From the NCBI GenBank assembly GCA_024220505.1, contig JAKZZE010000006.1, forward strand, positions 1,178,001 through 1,242,000: 64,000 bases of DNA, in the 5' to 3' direction. Below, piece after piece: positions 34,826 through 47,100 of the stretch. The stretch is from Rhizopus arrhizus. Its lineage: Eukaryota; Mucoromycota; Mucoromycetes; Mucorales; Rhizopodaceae. Position 1 is the stretch's first letter. Each line of letters begins with the position of its first letter. The position numbers were made by a program, and so were the translations under genes. The notes below the pieces were generated by a model, which did not search any database, was not told where the DNA came from, and worked only from the letters and a program-made list of their open reading frames with translations.

Positions 34826-35263
34826 GCATGCCTATGAGGGCAGCATTCTTTTTTTTTGCTCTATCCTGTTTGTCTGTTATATCCCTTAATTCATTCATCT
34901 TGTCTATTATTATTTACATATAAAATAATCTATTGGTAATGAATGTTTTTCGAATTGCATTCATAATGTGATTTTTATATTTTGACAGCAATTTGACATT
35001 TGAGTTTTGTTTTCTTTTTTAATATGATTTAGTAATTGACATTCAATGAGGGAACTTTTGTATTATATTTCATTGTGATTAGATCATCTTATTATTGTAT
35101 AGGCAGTATATGCTGTGTTTGGATATGTTTACCACAATAAATAAAGTTACTGATAAGTAGCACAAGTTTTCCATTTTCTGTAGTTGTAAAGCATAAATAT
35201 ATTTATGGTTCAAAGTCTATGCTAAATAAAACTATCAGTATATCTCTTAGCCCATAAGTATGT

Positions 35264-35420
35264 TGTAACACATAATGCCACATGTCTTAATAGTGCATTT
35301 CAGAAGCTTGTATTTTATGCTGGTACCTTTTTTAGCTACTCATTAGAAATTGCCATGATAGCCTCTCGATAGTGAACTGATGGTAAATTTGTGTAGAATA
35401 AAAATAAATGTGTGCGCAAA
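35264..35420 (-). repeat. Right arm of the inverted repeat
   Basis: The reverse complement of the left arm, starting TGTAACACATAATGCCACAT on the + strand and ending ...AAATGTGTGCGCAAA, with two extra bases (GC) near the outer tip. Confidence 0.88.
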
Positions 35421-35447
35421 TACTTCATACAATTTCTCCTGCAACAG

Positions 35448-35995
35448 TTACAATGCAAGAACTCCGATTACTATTCTGCTACTGTACAAGAAGAATTATC
35501 TACCCATTTTACGACTCTCAATGACTACAAAAAAATAAAGTTCTTGTATACGATGGCATGTCTGCTGACTTCCTAGTGGAAAACCAAGCTATATCTTGCT
35601 CATCCATCCTAGAACTTTATTAAGAATATTGTATATAGTATTTCAATAGGTATCAATGGCTAAAATGCCTTTTCCCACGCAAAAACTTTTTCTGTTGCTT
35701 TTGAATCATTTGCTTACATGCCTTCCACGATTGATAATGTTTACTCTGCCTTATTTCCGTCGCTGGCCAGTTGGCAATATAACAAAGATATTAGTGGCAT
35801 TATTCCTTTCAATCTTTGATTTTTTCCAATGTCTCAAAATTTTTCATTGCTAATCATGAATGCTCTTCAGATTTTTAACTACACTTTCCGTTTCTCTTTC
35901 CTTGTTTATCATTGATCCCAAGATATTTTTTTTTCTCATTGCATTGAACTTGTCCAAACAGATGTTGTGTAGATACCCGCGGCCAACAGAATTTT
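35448..35995 (+). pseudogene. Decayed ORF next to the foldback element
   Basis: A single frame, interrupted by several stop codons, keeps protein-like composition for about 180 codons. Pieces are NSDYYSATVQEELSTHF, LNDYKKIKFLYTMACLLTS, then after three stops FESFAYMPSTIDNVYSALFP and SLASWQYNKDISGIIPF. The constant frame over 540 bases suggests an old coding copy with nonsense changes but no indel. I do not recognise the family; a repeat-associated protein is likely. The shorter frame at 35656-35853 is out of phase with it. Confidence 0.35.
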
Positions 35996-36136
35996 TAAAT
36001 AAGGTCCTTTATTAGAGGATCTTCTACTTTAAGTTGTGACGTAATATGCTCACGTGATTCAATTTCCGCTTTTTGTTTGCCCCTGCTTAAACCCGAATTT
36101 TTTAATTCTTTCTCTCTCGCTTTAAGTTTATTTAAA

Positions 36137-36416
36137 ATGTTTGGATTACGCAAGTTTGATGTCCCAGCCTTCCGTCCTGTCGTTCCCTTTATTGCTGGTG
36201 GTGCTGTCGTTCTTTTTTTGGTCAGCAAGGCTCAAAGTGCCATGATTAACTGTAATTGTCCAATTTATTTCGTTTAAAAATTACTTACGAGTTTGTTATA
36301 GCTGATCAATACAGAAATGATCCCAGAAACCCTGCCTGTAAGTTTGTCTTTTTTTATTACTGAGAAATATGTTTTTAATTATTATTGTAGTGGCTTCCGG
36401 AAAGAAAGCTCATTAA
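36137..36416 (+). CDS. ATP18: ATP synthase subunit j/i (Atp18)
   Basis: Three exons (36137-36251, 36302-36337, 36391-36416) give 58 residues: MFGLRKFDVPAFRPVVPFIA, then a single membrane helix GGAVVLFLVSKAQSAMIN and the short tail SDQYRNDPRNPALASGKKAH. This is the conserved F-x-P-x(4)-P-x-x-PF...A-G-x-V-V-x-Y/F-L-V-S-K-A-Q pattern and NDPRNP tail of subunit j of the mitochondrial F1Fo-ATP synthase, which sits in the Fo peripheral stalk base. Length is normal (about 55-61). Two tiny exons show how short genes here are split. Confidence 0.9.
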
Positions 36417-36754
36417 ACAACTTTTTATATACAACTCTATATAACGCGTATACACACATGTCAACAAATGATAAAAAGGAATAAATAGTTTTTGCTGTAA
36501 ATTTAGAGCGAATGAATTAATAGTTTGCAGATTTGTTTTTCAACAATGAGAGAGAATTTGGCATTCAAAGATGTTAATTAATGTAGAATGTATATGCGAG
36601 TATATGAGTTTGTTTTGGATCAGGTTAAATCCAAGATGAGATTAGCGAGCATGTTCTTTTGTAATGAATATTTGACGTAATCTAATATGTCATATATAAA
36701 AGATAGTGACGTTTTGCTCTTTTTTTACTTTTTTTTTTTTTTAAGTGATAAAAT
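36417..36754. other. Intergenic spacer between ATP18 and NAXE
   Basis: AT-rich; no gene is seen. The T-tract at 36720-36744 directly precedes the NAXE start and is probably promoter-associated. Confidence 0.4.
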
Positions 36755-37682
36755 ATGGCTTTTAAGGTTATGAGTAGAAATAAGGCGAAAAATAAACAAA
36801 GGTATTAAGGCATTTGTTAATAGTGTGTCTCTCAAAAGGTAGCTCAAGCTATCGACGCTGAACTTATGTCTTCTTCTGGTGGTTTTTCTGTTGACCAGTT
36901 AATGGAATTAGGTATTGTATGGCTTCAATAGAATCTACTAAATATTAATAAAGAAAACATATAGCTGGCCTAAGTGTTGCACAAGCCATCCAAAAGACAT
37001 TTAATCATAAAGACAAACCTCATGTTTTGGTGTGTGTTGGTCCAGGTATAAAAAAAATAAAATAAAAATAAAAGTATGCATAAAGTTAACAGAGAATATA
37101 TAAAAAAGGCAATAATGGAGGTGATGGGCTAGTGGCAGCAAGACATTTATTTCATTTTGGATTTAAACCAAGCCTTTATTATCCAAAGCAACCCGAAAAA
37201 GATCTTTATCAGGTAAATAAACAATAGATGTGTTATTTAAAGTAAAAAAAAAAAAAAAAGAAAGCTTACAAAAATACCAGCGATTATTGATACAATGTAA
37301 AAATTTGAAATTACCCATTCACAAAGACTTTGAATCAAAGTTGATAGAAGAGGCTGATGTAGTATTGGATGCCTTGTTTGGATTTAGTTTTAATGGCGAC
37401 GTACGGGATCCATACAAGGAAATCATTGCTCAATTCAATGCAACGAAGAAACCCATTGTTTCTGTAGATATTCCTTCTGGTTGGGATGTTGAACGTGGAC
37501 CCACCGAAACGGTTCAATTTCAACCTGATGTCCTGATTTCCTTGACTGCACCTAAGCCTTGTTCATCTCACTTTAAAGGGATTCATTTCTTGGGTGGCAG
37601 GTTCGTACCGCCCACTATAGCTGAAAAATTTGATTTTCAGGTTCCTGATTACCCTGCTGGTGATCAAGTCATTCGATTATAA
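36755..37682 (+). CDS. NAXE: NAD(P)HX epimerase (NAD(P)H-hydrate epimerase)
   Basis: This repair enzyme converts R- to S-NAD(P)HX so that the dehydratase can restore NAD(P)H. About five exons join to some 233 residues. Exon 1 is only ATGGCTTTTAAG. Then [33 protein letters not shown] contains the family's Q-A-x-x-D-x-E-L start. [21 protein letters not shown] is the phosphate/nucleotide-binding glycine motif, restored by splicing. The last exon carries [36 protein letters not shown] (active-site Asp loop) and [18 protein letters not shown]. Full length for a stand-alone epimerase. The first intron has a GTTATG donor. It overlaps nothing and is convergent with the bZIP gene. Confidence 0.92.
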
Positions 37683-37775
37683 TAAAAATGAAGGAGTTTT
37701 TATTGAATATATACAAGGAACACGCAAATAAAAAGGAATGCAATTAATGATAAAAATGAAGGTAATATGGAAAGT

Positions 37776-39307
37776 TTAGCTTGAGCTAATACGGAGTTGA
37801 GGATTCATCATTGAAATATACTTTTGTTCAACGCGTTGTGTGTGTTCATTACGAGGAAGATTCATTTTCTCCCTCAACACTTTGTTAACATTACTCATAC
37901 GTTGAGGATGTCTTAAAAGAGTGCCCGCCACTTTACAGTAAGTTTGTAGAGTTTGGAGTTTGTTGTTACTCTTGCTACCCTTGCTCTTGGATGGTTTAGC
38001 GTCTTCATTGATTCGCATCTTTTTAATAAAATCTTCTTGACAGTGCTTATGCGTCTTTAAGCAATCTCTCCATTCTAGCAGAATAGCATTGTGTTTCAGC
38101 CCCCTGGCACGAGAAAAGGCGTAGTGAGAAAAGTTATAAGTAAAGATATAATTCATCAATTCTTCATCGCTAATTTTGTCAGTGTCAAACTTTTCTTCTT
38201 GTTCTTGTTCTGGTTTGTTTTCAATCAAAGCACGGGCTTTAGGCTGTTTTTCTTCAGTAACTATTTTTGAGTTGTTTATAGTCAGATCCGAAAATTCATT
38301 GGCAAGCTGAGTCACGTATTCAAGCGTCATTGTATGACGAAGAACAATAGACATAAGAGCAGCACCCATCAATGGATACTCTAACAAGAGCTTTCTGGCT
38401 ACATCTAATCTTTCTTCTTGATCCGTCGATGACTTGATCTTATCCGTCAAAAGATGATGAATATTCCAGCTAGGCGTTACAGTATGATTAAGATAAAATG
38501 AATTGAATGTATTCAAATTGAATACAGGCTGCTCTGGTTGTTGTTCGGGTCGATCAAACAAACTGAAATCATACATGTCATCAAGTGTGAATTGGAATGG
38601 CAAGTTAGTGAGTTGTTCGGGAGAAGATTGACCTTCGGAAGAACTAGATACCAATTCATCACTTGTAGTGCTTGTACTTGGTGCCAAAGGAGGTTGCTGA
38701 AGCAATTGCTGCATTAATTCTTCATTGGCTTTTCGAAGCTTTGTATTTTCTTCTTTTAATGAATGAATTGTTTTTTCATGTTCATCTAATTTTTGTTCTA
38801 ATTGTGAAATGTATTCTATATCAACCAGGTTAGCACTTTGCTTTAGATAAGAACATGCAATTTTTTTTTTTTACCTTTCCGTCTCACACGGAAATTACGG
38901 GCAGAAATCTTATTTCTCATTTGACGTCGTTCCTTTGACGTCATTAATTTTTGTGGCTGTGATGTTCTAGACAGATCTTCTTCAGAATCGCTACCACTGA
39001 AATTCTTCTTGCTATTGCTGCTGGCATCAACGTAAGCCTTTTCAGGTGATTCAGTAACAAAGACAGGTTGCATAAATCGTTTTCGGTTACTAGAAGTTTT
39101 AGGTGTTTTAGAAGTAGATCCAGGCAGCATATTGACAAAATTATCTTCACTACGTACAACAGAAAGAGTTGGCTCAAGAATTGTTTTTTGTGATTGAGGA
39201 GTAGGAGAATCTATTTCAGATTGACACTCAGGCTGATTTATACCAAGTAAGGTACTAAACATGTCATTATCTGTATTGAGCCATTCCATGTTGATTATGT
39301 TGTCCAT
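37776..39307 (-). CDS. bZIP transcription factor
   Basis: Two exons (39307 to about 38877 and about 38821 to 37776) give some 490 residues. The bZIP domain spans the intron: basic region SKERRQMRNKISARNFRVRR with the N-x(2)-S-A-R-N-F-R signature, then K-EYISQLEQKLDEHEKTIHSL and a leucine zipper through ENTKLRKANEELMQQLL. The N-terminus is acidic/Ser-rich (SGSDSEEDLS) and may be activating. The C-terminal 300 residues contain conserved-looking blocks (LFDRPEQQPEQPVFNLN; RVEQKYISMMNP) that I cannot name. Nuclear DNA binding is expected; targets are unknown. If the 52-nt intron were retained, the protein would stop inside the basic region and lack the zipper. Confidence 0.9.
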
Positions 39308-42189
39308 ATGTTGTAAAGAAGATAAAAGAGTTACAAGAAAAAATTAGAGAAAAAGAAAGGGAAAAGCGTCGTTTTAAATAAACATGTTGATTTTAGCGAG
39401 TGTAGCGGAAGTTGAATGATTGTTGATGGTTGAACCAATTACTAAATGTTGAAATTTGGTAAATGGCTTACGCAAATTTCATCCAAATTAGGAAATATAA
39501 TTTTAATTGTAGTCTGGACATGTTTTTTCTTTTTTTTTATTTATTTTGCGCTCCGGCCGGTTTTAGTTTGTGCATGGAGAATTTTTGATTTGTTCTGAAA
39601 AAGCAAAGATACCAGAGTTATTAAAAATTTGCAAAGATCATAACTACTCACTCGGTTATCATTGGTAACCTTTTAGATGCATGGTGTCAAGTGATAGAAA
39701 GGATATCTTGAACTATGAATTTTATGGACAAAATTTGCTCAAATAGCCTTCCTTCTCTTATCTTGGAGTGCTCTTTAAATCAGGAGGTTTTCTCAACCCA
39801 TAAGATTTTATAAAATACAAGGTTTGCAAGATACTGATTAAGATGAACCCCCTGACCTGCATCGATGACAATGCTACCGATTGCGACAAGCTATAATCCA
39901 CAAGATTCTATGCACAAACAGTAGGTGCTCGGCTAGAATATAAATTAGCAGTTAATTAACTCACTTCTTCTCAATTCAAAACACTAAAACACACTCATAA
40001 TGAATACTTACAACGAATATATAGTGCACCCAAAAGAGCCTCTTACCAACGTTATGCGCTTGCTAATAATGAAAGAATGAATAAATGTATTCCAAATTTG
40101 ATTTCTTTTTCAATCTTTCACGCTACCTACTGACGCTCTCTGGAAAAAAATCATGCCACACATACAACATGACAGACATCAGCAATGATATAAGCTGTTC
40201 AAGCCTTCGCTTTGGAAAAGCATTCCTCCTCCAGTCAAGGAGCTCAGTCTCAATACTTTCAAGTCGATCAAGAAATAATTCCTACAGCAGAATATGAATT
40301 CTCAGAAACACTACAAAAACCCGAGTTTTCTTGCTTTCTGTCGGCCAATGGCCTCATTTGATCCAATTCTCTAGTTACTAATGACTAGAACAGATCGTAG
40401 CAGATGCATAAGGTAACATTTTGAGTGGCTTCTTGATGGCAAACCCTTCCATCCAAGCTAGACGCTCATAAAAAGCGTGTGATACAATGTTTCAACATGC
40501 ACAGACGGCTACAAATGGTTAATATTATCGAAGATATTCTGTCTATCATAGTTGATCTTGTCCGAGCAAACAACTTGATCAATTTATCTGTTCATTGATG
40601 CCAAACAAGATGGATATAACTTTTAATGACTTGAGGTGCGTTTTTGTACTGCTATGTATAATTTATTCATAATAACTATATGAATGCAGTGTTATACTGT
40701 TCAAAAATTAGGAGTTATCGTTCTTGTTTTATTTTTCAAGAACAACAAACTCAGTACAAAAATAAAAATTCAATTAAGCAACGTAATACCAAGGAGATAC
40801 ACAAAAGCCTTTTAAAAGATCAACTTTATCCATTTTTTCACTTAAAAGACCTGGAATACCTTTTAATTTACCTTTCATTAAGTTTTACACTTATCAACAG
40901 TCAGTCCATTATATTGATTTTAAACATTAAATATAATAAAACAATTTGTTTCTTAAACTTCGTTGTAAAAGAAGGCTTTATAAGCTTCTTTGGTTCTTTC
41001 TTTCACTTCTACTTCTCGTTTCATCCTTTTATCTCAAGCATTCAGCTCTTGCTGTGGAGGATATTAGCATATGATGATTATAGTGTCGTTATTTATTGTC
41101 ATACCTTGACTGCAAAAAGAGGTTGTACTATTTCTAGAATATTCGTTATATCCACAATTTCTTCAACAGGAGAAAGCCTCTTTACAATCACTGACATAAA
41201 ATACTGTAGCTAACCAGAGTCATTCAAAACAGTGAGTAGCAAAATTCAATTATAGAAAGTTGATATTGAGCCTTTTGAATGCAACTACGTTGTTATTTTT
41301 TTATATCCAAAATGGTATATACCCTCACAAAGCAAACCAGATGACGGGGGTCTTTGATATCCAAATCCAACTGAGTATCAACCGAAAATTTTTGTTGCTT
41401 CATCCATTGTGTAAAATCGTCTTTTGATTGATATTTGCTTACAGTATCAGGATGCTTTAATTCAATAATAATAATAAAAGTTTTCTGCTCTTCATACCTA
41501 ATTGAAAGTCGGGAATCTTCTTACTGCCTTCTGGAGCATCAATCCTGTTTATGGTAACAACGAGAATATTAGCATACAAGTAATAGATCAAAGTTGATTT
41601 CAGCAATCTTTTAACTGTCTTCTTTGGTATTTGTAACTGTGATTTGTGACGAATATTATTTTGCAATTAAGAACATGAGCTGCACAGGTAATTCATATCT
41701 ACAGCTCGTGTTTAAAAGGATACTATATGGAGAATTTCCAGCTCTCTATACCTTAGATCAAATAGCTTTGTGTTATTTACTGTCCTGAATGTGATGTTCT
41801 GAAATAATATGCATGAACAACATTCGCTTTCTGCCCACTACTTGAGACCAGGGCATATTGAATAGTTTAATAAGAAACTCTGGTGACAGTGGTCACCGTA
41901 TGATCATGTTGATCGACTGGCTAGATGCTTTATCAGAAAGAACCATTGTCAATAAACAAAAGCAAAAAAGGATTGACTAGAATGAGATCGATTTGAAAAG
42001 TCGCATTAGTCTGATTCCAAAACGGATACCATACAATTATTATTCTAAAGCTTTCATAAACATGGGCTGTTCTTGCAAAAGGAATATTAAAAAATACAAA
42101 AACAAAGCCAATAAGGATATTTACGTGAACAAGTAAAATAAACAAAATAGAAGTTTGGATCATTTATTATTGAAAACTGAATACCTTTT
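39308..42189. other. AT-rich region with decayed coding remnants
   Basis: No intact gene. Around 40000-40350 (+) traces such as RYALANNERMNKCIPNLISF and LWKSIPPPVKELSLNTFKSI appear in shifting frames. Around 41250-41500 (-) a trace reads IIIIELKHPDTVSKYQSKDD and FTQWMKQQKFSVDTQLDLDI. Both look like old repeat-associated ORFs but are too decayed to classify. The 177-codon frame at 40680-41213 is AT-driven and not credible. Confidence 0.35.
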
Positions 42190-42928
42190 TTAATAGCGTG
42201 GAATACAGGGTATAATGTTGTTTTGATTTGAAGGCTTTGACACGAAAAATCCAAAAGATACACTGTTTGCATAACTTAAAGTTGACTTCATAATTTGACG
42301 CATGTTGTAATCTTGCTGTGGATTCATTTGTCTCTTCTGTTAAAAAGAAAGTTTGAGTACATAAAAGTATCTTTATCTTTTTATTACTTCTTCATAAGAA
42401 AAAGGACCAAATGGGTCTTTTGTTACTGAAGCATATCTAGAAAGAAATTATAAGTTTTTATTATAGTATTTCTACTCTTTCTTTTCTCGTACGCTGTATT
42501 TGCTGATTTTATATTGTTATTTCTAAATTTTTATATTAAAAAAGATTATTTTTAACTTATATCTATTTACATTAATGGTTTATTGGCATTTGCTTGAGCC
42601 ACTAGACGAGGATCTTTTCTTCTTATTGGTCCACCACCTCCTATATTATTCATAACTGATAAAAATAAGAATGAATTTAAATTTTTTTTTTTGTCGATTG
42701 TCCCAAAACAGTCGTCGGTTATCTAAATTATTTTGTTGACAAATAAAAATCATTTTATAGATTAAATTCAGACTCATTTCTGTTTTAGGACAATCGACAA
42801 AACTCACAAGCCTGACTGTAGAAAAAAGTTGTGAAGTTTGACTTATCAAAGTCCGGGCCGAAACTTGTGACAAGGGGTACATTGAGCTCCGCAAGCATCG
42901 TAAAGAAGAAGAAGGAATCCTCATGCAT
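42190..42928 (-). CDS. Uncharacterised small protein (four exons)
   Basis: Four exons join in frame with good splice sites: MHEDSFFFFTMLAELNVPLV ... FYSQAF (exon 1, start 42928, donor GTGAGT), then MNNIGGGGPIRRKDPRLVAQ-ANANKPL, YASVTKDPFGPFSYEE and a last exon with NPQQDYNMRQIMKSTLSYAN ending PCIPRY. About 130 residues, polar, no membrane segment or known domain. An overlapping exon-1 frame starting at 42924 would give a presequence-like peptide (MRIPSSSLRCLRSSMYPLSQ) but does not splice in frame. The consistency of three introns makes a real gene likely. It is divergent from eS25 with only 82 bp between starts. Function unknown. Confidence 0.5.
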
Positions 42929-43010
42929 TGTTTTCCTCCTCTAAATCAATATGGTACGTTATTCAGTTTAGGGTTCCCATCTTCATCATCTTCTTCCATC
43001 TCTGTCTTTT

Positions 43011-43664
43011 ATGGTTTCGACTGTGGATGCCAACATGTAGATGGATGATATATAAACAACACACTTCTTTTTAAAAAGAGAAAATACATTGGATGGTTGA
43101 GCAGTTTATCAACAATACAGTTTGGATGATGTAGAATGAAAATATAAAAGCGTTTAAAATATAGTGGTAATTTGATGGATGGATGGATGGATGTTATGAA
43201 AGCATGAACATTGTTAATGGACGAGATGAGGAAGAATGATGTTGAAATCTTGGCATCCTTATATAAAGAAAAGAATTTATATAATAATGCTTTTATATAG
43301 GCTAAAAAGGACGTTGCTGCTAAGCCCAGCTCCTCATCTGGCGGTAAGAAGGCCAAGAAGAAGTGGTCTGCTAAGAAGGTCAAGGATAAGGCCAATAACT
43401 TGGTTATTCTCGATAAGCCCACCTATGAACGTTTGTTCAAGGAAGTTCCTACCTACAAGCTTATCTCTCAATCCGTCTTGGTTGACCGTCTTAAGCTTAA
43501 CGGTTCTTTGGCTCGTATTGCTATCCGTGAACTTGAATCTCAAGGTTTGATCAAGCCTATTTCTCGTCACCATGCTCAAATCATCTACAGTAAGTTTATA
43601 TTCATGTATTCATAACTTGAGCTAATTGCTAAACATAGCCCGTGCTACTGGTGATGAAAAATAA
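43011..43664 (+). CDS. RPS25: 40S ribosomal protein eS25
   Basis: Exons 43011-43013 (the ATG alone), 43301-43589 and 43639-43664 give 105 residues. The protein [20 protein letters not shown] ... [68 protein letters not shown] is textbook eS25, of normal length, with its winged-helix core and Lys-rich N-terminal tail. As in eL38, the first intron follows the ATG directly, is long (287 nt) and contains a GGAT tandem run (about 43176-43195). The antisense frames at 43334-43579 and 43009-43422 are shadows. Confidence 0.97.
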
Positions 43665-44164
43665 ATTTTCTTTGCTGAAATCATAATAAAAAAATGTACT
43701 TTTTTTTAGCTTTGTATATCTACTTGTGTTATAAAATGTATATGGGAAAATAGATTTGAGGAATGCTCATTTATGCTTACATTAGCTTTTGCATATTGAT
43801 ATAGAGGAATAGGATGCTATAAAAAGAAGTCTGTATACGTATTCTGTTATTATCATTTAAGAATAAAACTCTTGCAGTTGTCAACGAAACAAATACGCAT
43901 TGCCAGTCTAGGCCATCATAAAAAAAAGGGGGAGATAAGGTAAGACAGCATGTACAGTTTGGACGATAAAAAAAAAGCCCTTTTCGGCTATAAATAATTA
44001 ATACAACTGTTACAAAGCGTAAACATATACACAATACCAGAAAAGCTCTCTTTTCAATTTGAACAACTTTTTCAATAACCGAAGTCAATTACAAAAATGC
44101 ATAAATTTCGCTATTTTTTATTCTTATTCTTTTTCTTTTTTTTATATATATATTTGATCTGTTA
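43665..44164. other. Intergenic region between eS25 and the K+ channel gene
   Basis: AT-rich with T-tracts; no gene is supported. The - strand frame at 43777-44088 has random composition. Confidence 0.4.
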
Positions 44165-47100
44165 ATGGCCGGAGAAGAGAGCTCATTGAATGACATTGAA
44201 CGAGGGCCTGATTATGGTTCGATAAGTTCAGAAAGCATTGTTCACAGAAAGAGGCATCGTATACAGCAAAGACAATGTAGACCTAAGTTATTATCCAATT
44301 GTTTTTCTTCAAAAAACGTGAATGATCCTGATCTTGTCCTTCCTGCCCTTGACCCAAGGTAGATGACCATAACAAGATTAAAACAAAGTCTAACTTTTTT
44401 TATTAAAAGAGCAAAAGAAGTAGTAGAATCCAAAAGAATCAAGCAATTTTTCAAAAGACAATCTGATGTCAATCTTAGTACAGTTAGAGAGAAATATAGA
44501 AATCAAAAGAGGAGAGAAAGGTACGACAATGGCAAGCGATTCATAGTCAACTCATGCCCTCTGTTAGACAACATGAACCATTAAAGACACAGATGAAATA
44601 TTTTTTATTATATAATTCTTACATGAAAAGGATCAAGAGCATCCTCTTTGATAAAAGAACAATCATCTTGTTTGTAAGCTTTTTGTATCTTTGATCGTCA
44701 TAATCTATCTGGTTATATTGATTATCAGGATAGGTATACTTGGATCTTGTGGTCGATTTTCTATTTTGCTTTGCTTATTTTGTTGAAATCAAACAAATAT
44801 CAAAAGCAGACTTGGAACCAGCATGGCTTTATACGAATCGACCTTATTACTTATGGATGATATGCCTTGTCTTTACTTTTTGGGATCTTGGTTCATTTAT
44901 TATTCGTATGTGTATAGGATACTAGTAAATAGACAATAAATAATTCTTTTGACTAGGTTTCTTTATGACAAGACATCCTGCATCTGTCATTTTCAGTTTT
45001 AGATTTCTTATTGAATTATTAACAACCTTTCCATTTATTGTATCCACTTTTATTCCAAATGGTCAATTTGTTTATGGTAATTTGTCATTTTATCTTTATT
45101 ACTGATTGTTAAACAACATGTGTAGTACCTTATTTTGTTAGAAGTTGGGTTTTATTATTAAGAATCAAGAGCGCAATGAAAATCAAGCTAAACTTACAAA
45201 TTAAAGGTGAAAGTATAAAAATGACAAGCACAGTTTCTAACAAATGAATGGAGGATATAGATAGACCAACTGATCCACTCAATACAAAATTAATTCATCT
45301 TGTTAGTACCTTAATCGTCTTGATTTATAATGGTACATGTGCCTTTCAGTATACGGAAGCCACCTTTGGTAACAAGGACTATACTATATTAGACTCCTTG
45401 TAAGACAAATAAAAATGTTTGTATTGTGTACACAACTGATTGAGTTGTTTTACTTTTAGGTACGTTGTCATGGTGACACTTTCGACTGTGGGATACGGTG
45501 GTAAGAAAAATGTATTTTTATGAGGCATTTTTGCTAAAGAACGTATATAGACATTACACCTGATAATCAGTGGAGTAGAGTGATTATGATTTTATTGATT
45601 ATTATAGCTTTGGCTGTGCTTCCTACATTAATAGGTGATGTATGCAATACAGTTCAAAAAAGAAAAGGTACACATGCGTCCATCTAATTCATTATGACTA
45701 ATATAATCATCAGAGGGAGCAGGACATGTCAGTGAAACGTCTACACCATTTATTCTCATTGTTGGTTCATTTCGTTTTGATCAAGTGGTTGAGATTTTGG
45801 ATGGATTTCTAAATAAAGTAAATAAATAAGATTGTGATGAGGATGATGACTATAACTCAACTAATAGGAAAGTACAAAATTTCATTTAAACGTTGTCTTT
45901 CTTGATATCAACAGACCTACCGAACAGTTAAAAATGATGGAACGCAATTCTATCTGGGGTCACCGTGTCCAGTTCCTTCAAGGTTCTGTTTTGGTAACAA
46001 ACGAATTATATCTCATATAAAAAAAAAGTGCTCACATATAAATGTCTCATGTAGGACGAAAAGACTTTATTACGCGTAGTAAGTTTTTTTTCTTTTTTTT
46101 TGATACTCAAAAATGCCTCATTGTTTTAACTATTTATTTAGAATGCAAGGCATGCAGCAGCTATATTCACTTTATCAGGTACATGAACAATATGAAAAGA
46201 ATTTAGGTTATTCATACAACATAGATCAAAACGCATCCAACCCTTCAACAGAAGATGAACGCAATACGGTCCGGCTGTGGTCCCTTTATTGTCACACAGT
46301 TAGCCATGATGTGCCTATCTACACCTATAATCTTTCACCAAGTACAGCCATCTATCAAAAAGTAGCTAAAGAAATCATTTGCGTCAGAGAATTTAAACAA
46401 TACTTGTTGGCTATGAATTGTCGTTGCAGAGGTGCCTCTACTTTACTGACCAATTTATTGCATCAGAGACAACCACTAAATAATTACGACGAAGGATGGC
46501 AAGCACAATTTGGTATAAAGCACATGCTTGTATAAAATCATGTTACCAACATCCTTACTGAATAGATGATGGGTCTTGCAATGAAATATATACAGGGAAA
46601 GCACCTTATTGCATACATGGTGTTAGCTTTGGTCAAGCATCACTGGTACTTTTAAGCCGCCACTAAAACTGCAAACTAAAAATCTATTCTTTTTTTTAGT
46701 ACTTATTTGAGGAAGCTCAAGTAGTCTTGTTTGCTGTCAAGACATTCATGCAATCAAGAGAGGAATATGAAATATTGTTAAATCCAAATAATTCCTACCT
46801 GATTAAAGAAACAGATGAATGTGTCTATATTGCAGAGGGACCAAGAGAGATTCGTGAACTTGAACACTTGGTATGTGAATTTCTCCTTTCAAAAAAAAAG
46901 AAAGAAAGACTACTCACAAACAGAATACATATACATAGCCTCGACCCAAAAAATGTTATAGATTAGATCAAAAAATAAGCAAGAGACCCTTTAAAACAAA
47001 CTTTGAACAAAATAAGGAGCAATTCAAGATTGCCACGCTGCCATCCAAAAGACACGCCATCTTGACTGGCAGTCGAGAGCTGATCAAACGCATTGGCAGC

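Larger units (their letters stand above)
34671..35420. mobile_element. Foldback/MITE-like element with ~155-bp terminal inverted repeats
   Basis: The left arm 34671-34825 and the right arm 35264-35420 are reverse complements over about 155 bases. I see essentially one difference, an extra GC dinucleotide near the outer end of the right arm. The outer tips read TTTGC(GC)ACACATTTATTTT. The 438-bp interior is AT-rich and non-coding. No transposase is present and I cannot define a target-site duplication, so mobilisation in trans is assumed. Near-identity of the arms implies either recent insertion or gene-conversion-type maintenance. A transcript through it would form a long hairpin. Confidence 0.85.

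Noticed and set aside
5924..36000. C-to-T mutation (RIP-like) as the cause of stops in the decayed ORFs
   Set aside because: All three stop codons are one C-to-T step from sense codons, so their presence carries no information without intact copies for comparison.
40680..41213. 177-codon frame with many Ile/Phe/Leu residues
   Set aside because: Composition follows the AT-rich DNA, there is no motif, and a decayed trace can be read on the opposite strand.
42646..42924. 92-codon frame with a presequence-like start (MRIPSSSLRCLRSSMYPLSQ)
   Set aside because: Its phase cannot be joined to the following exons, whereas the frame from the ATG at 42928 splices in frame through three introns.
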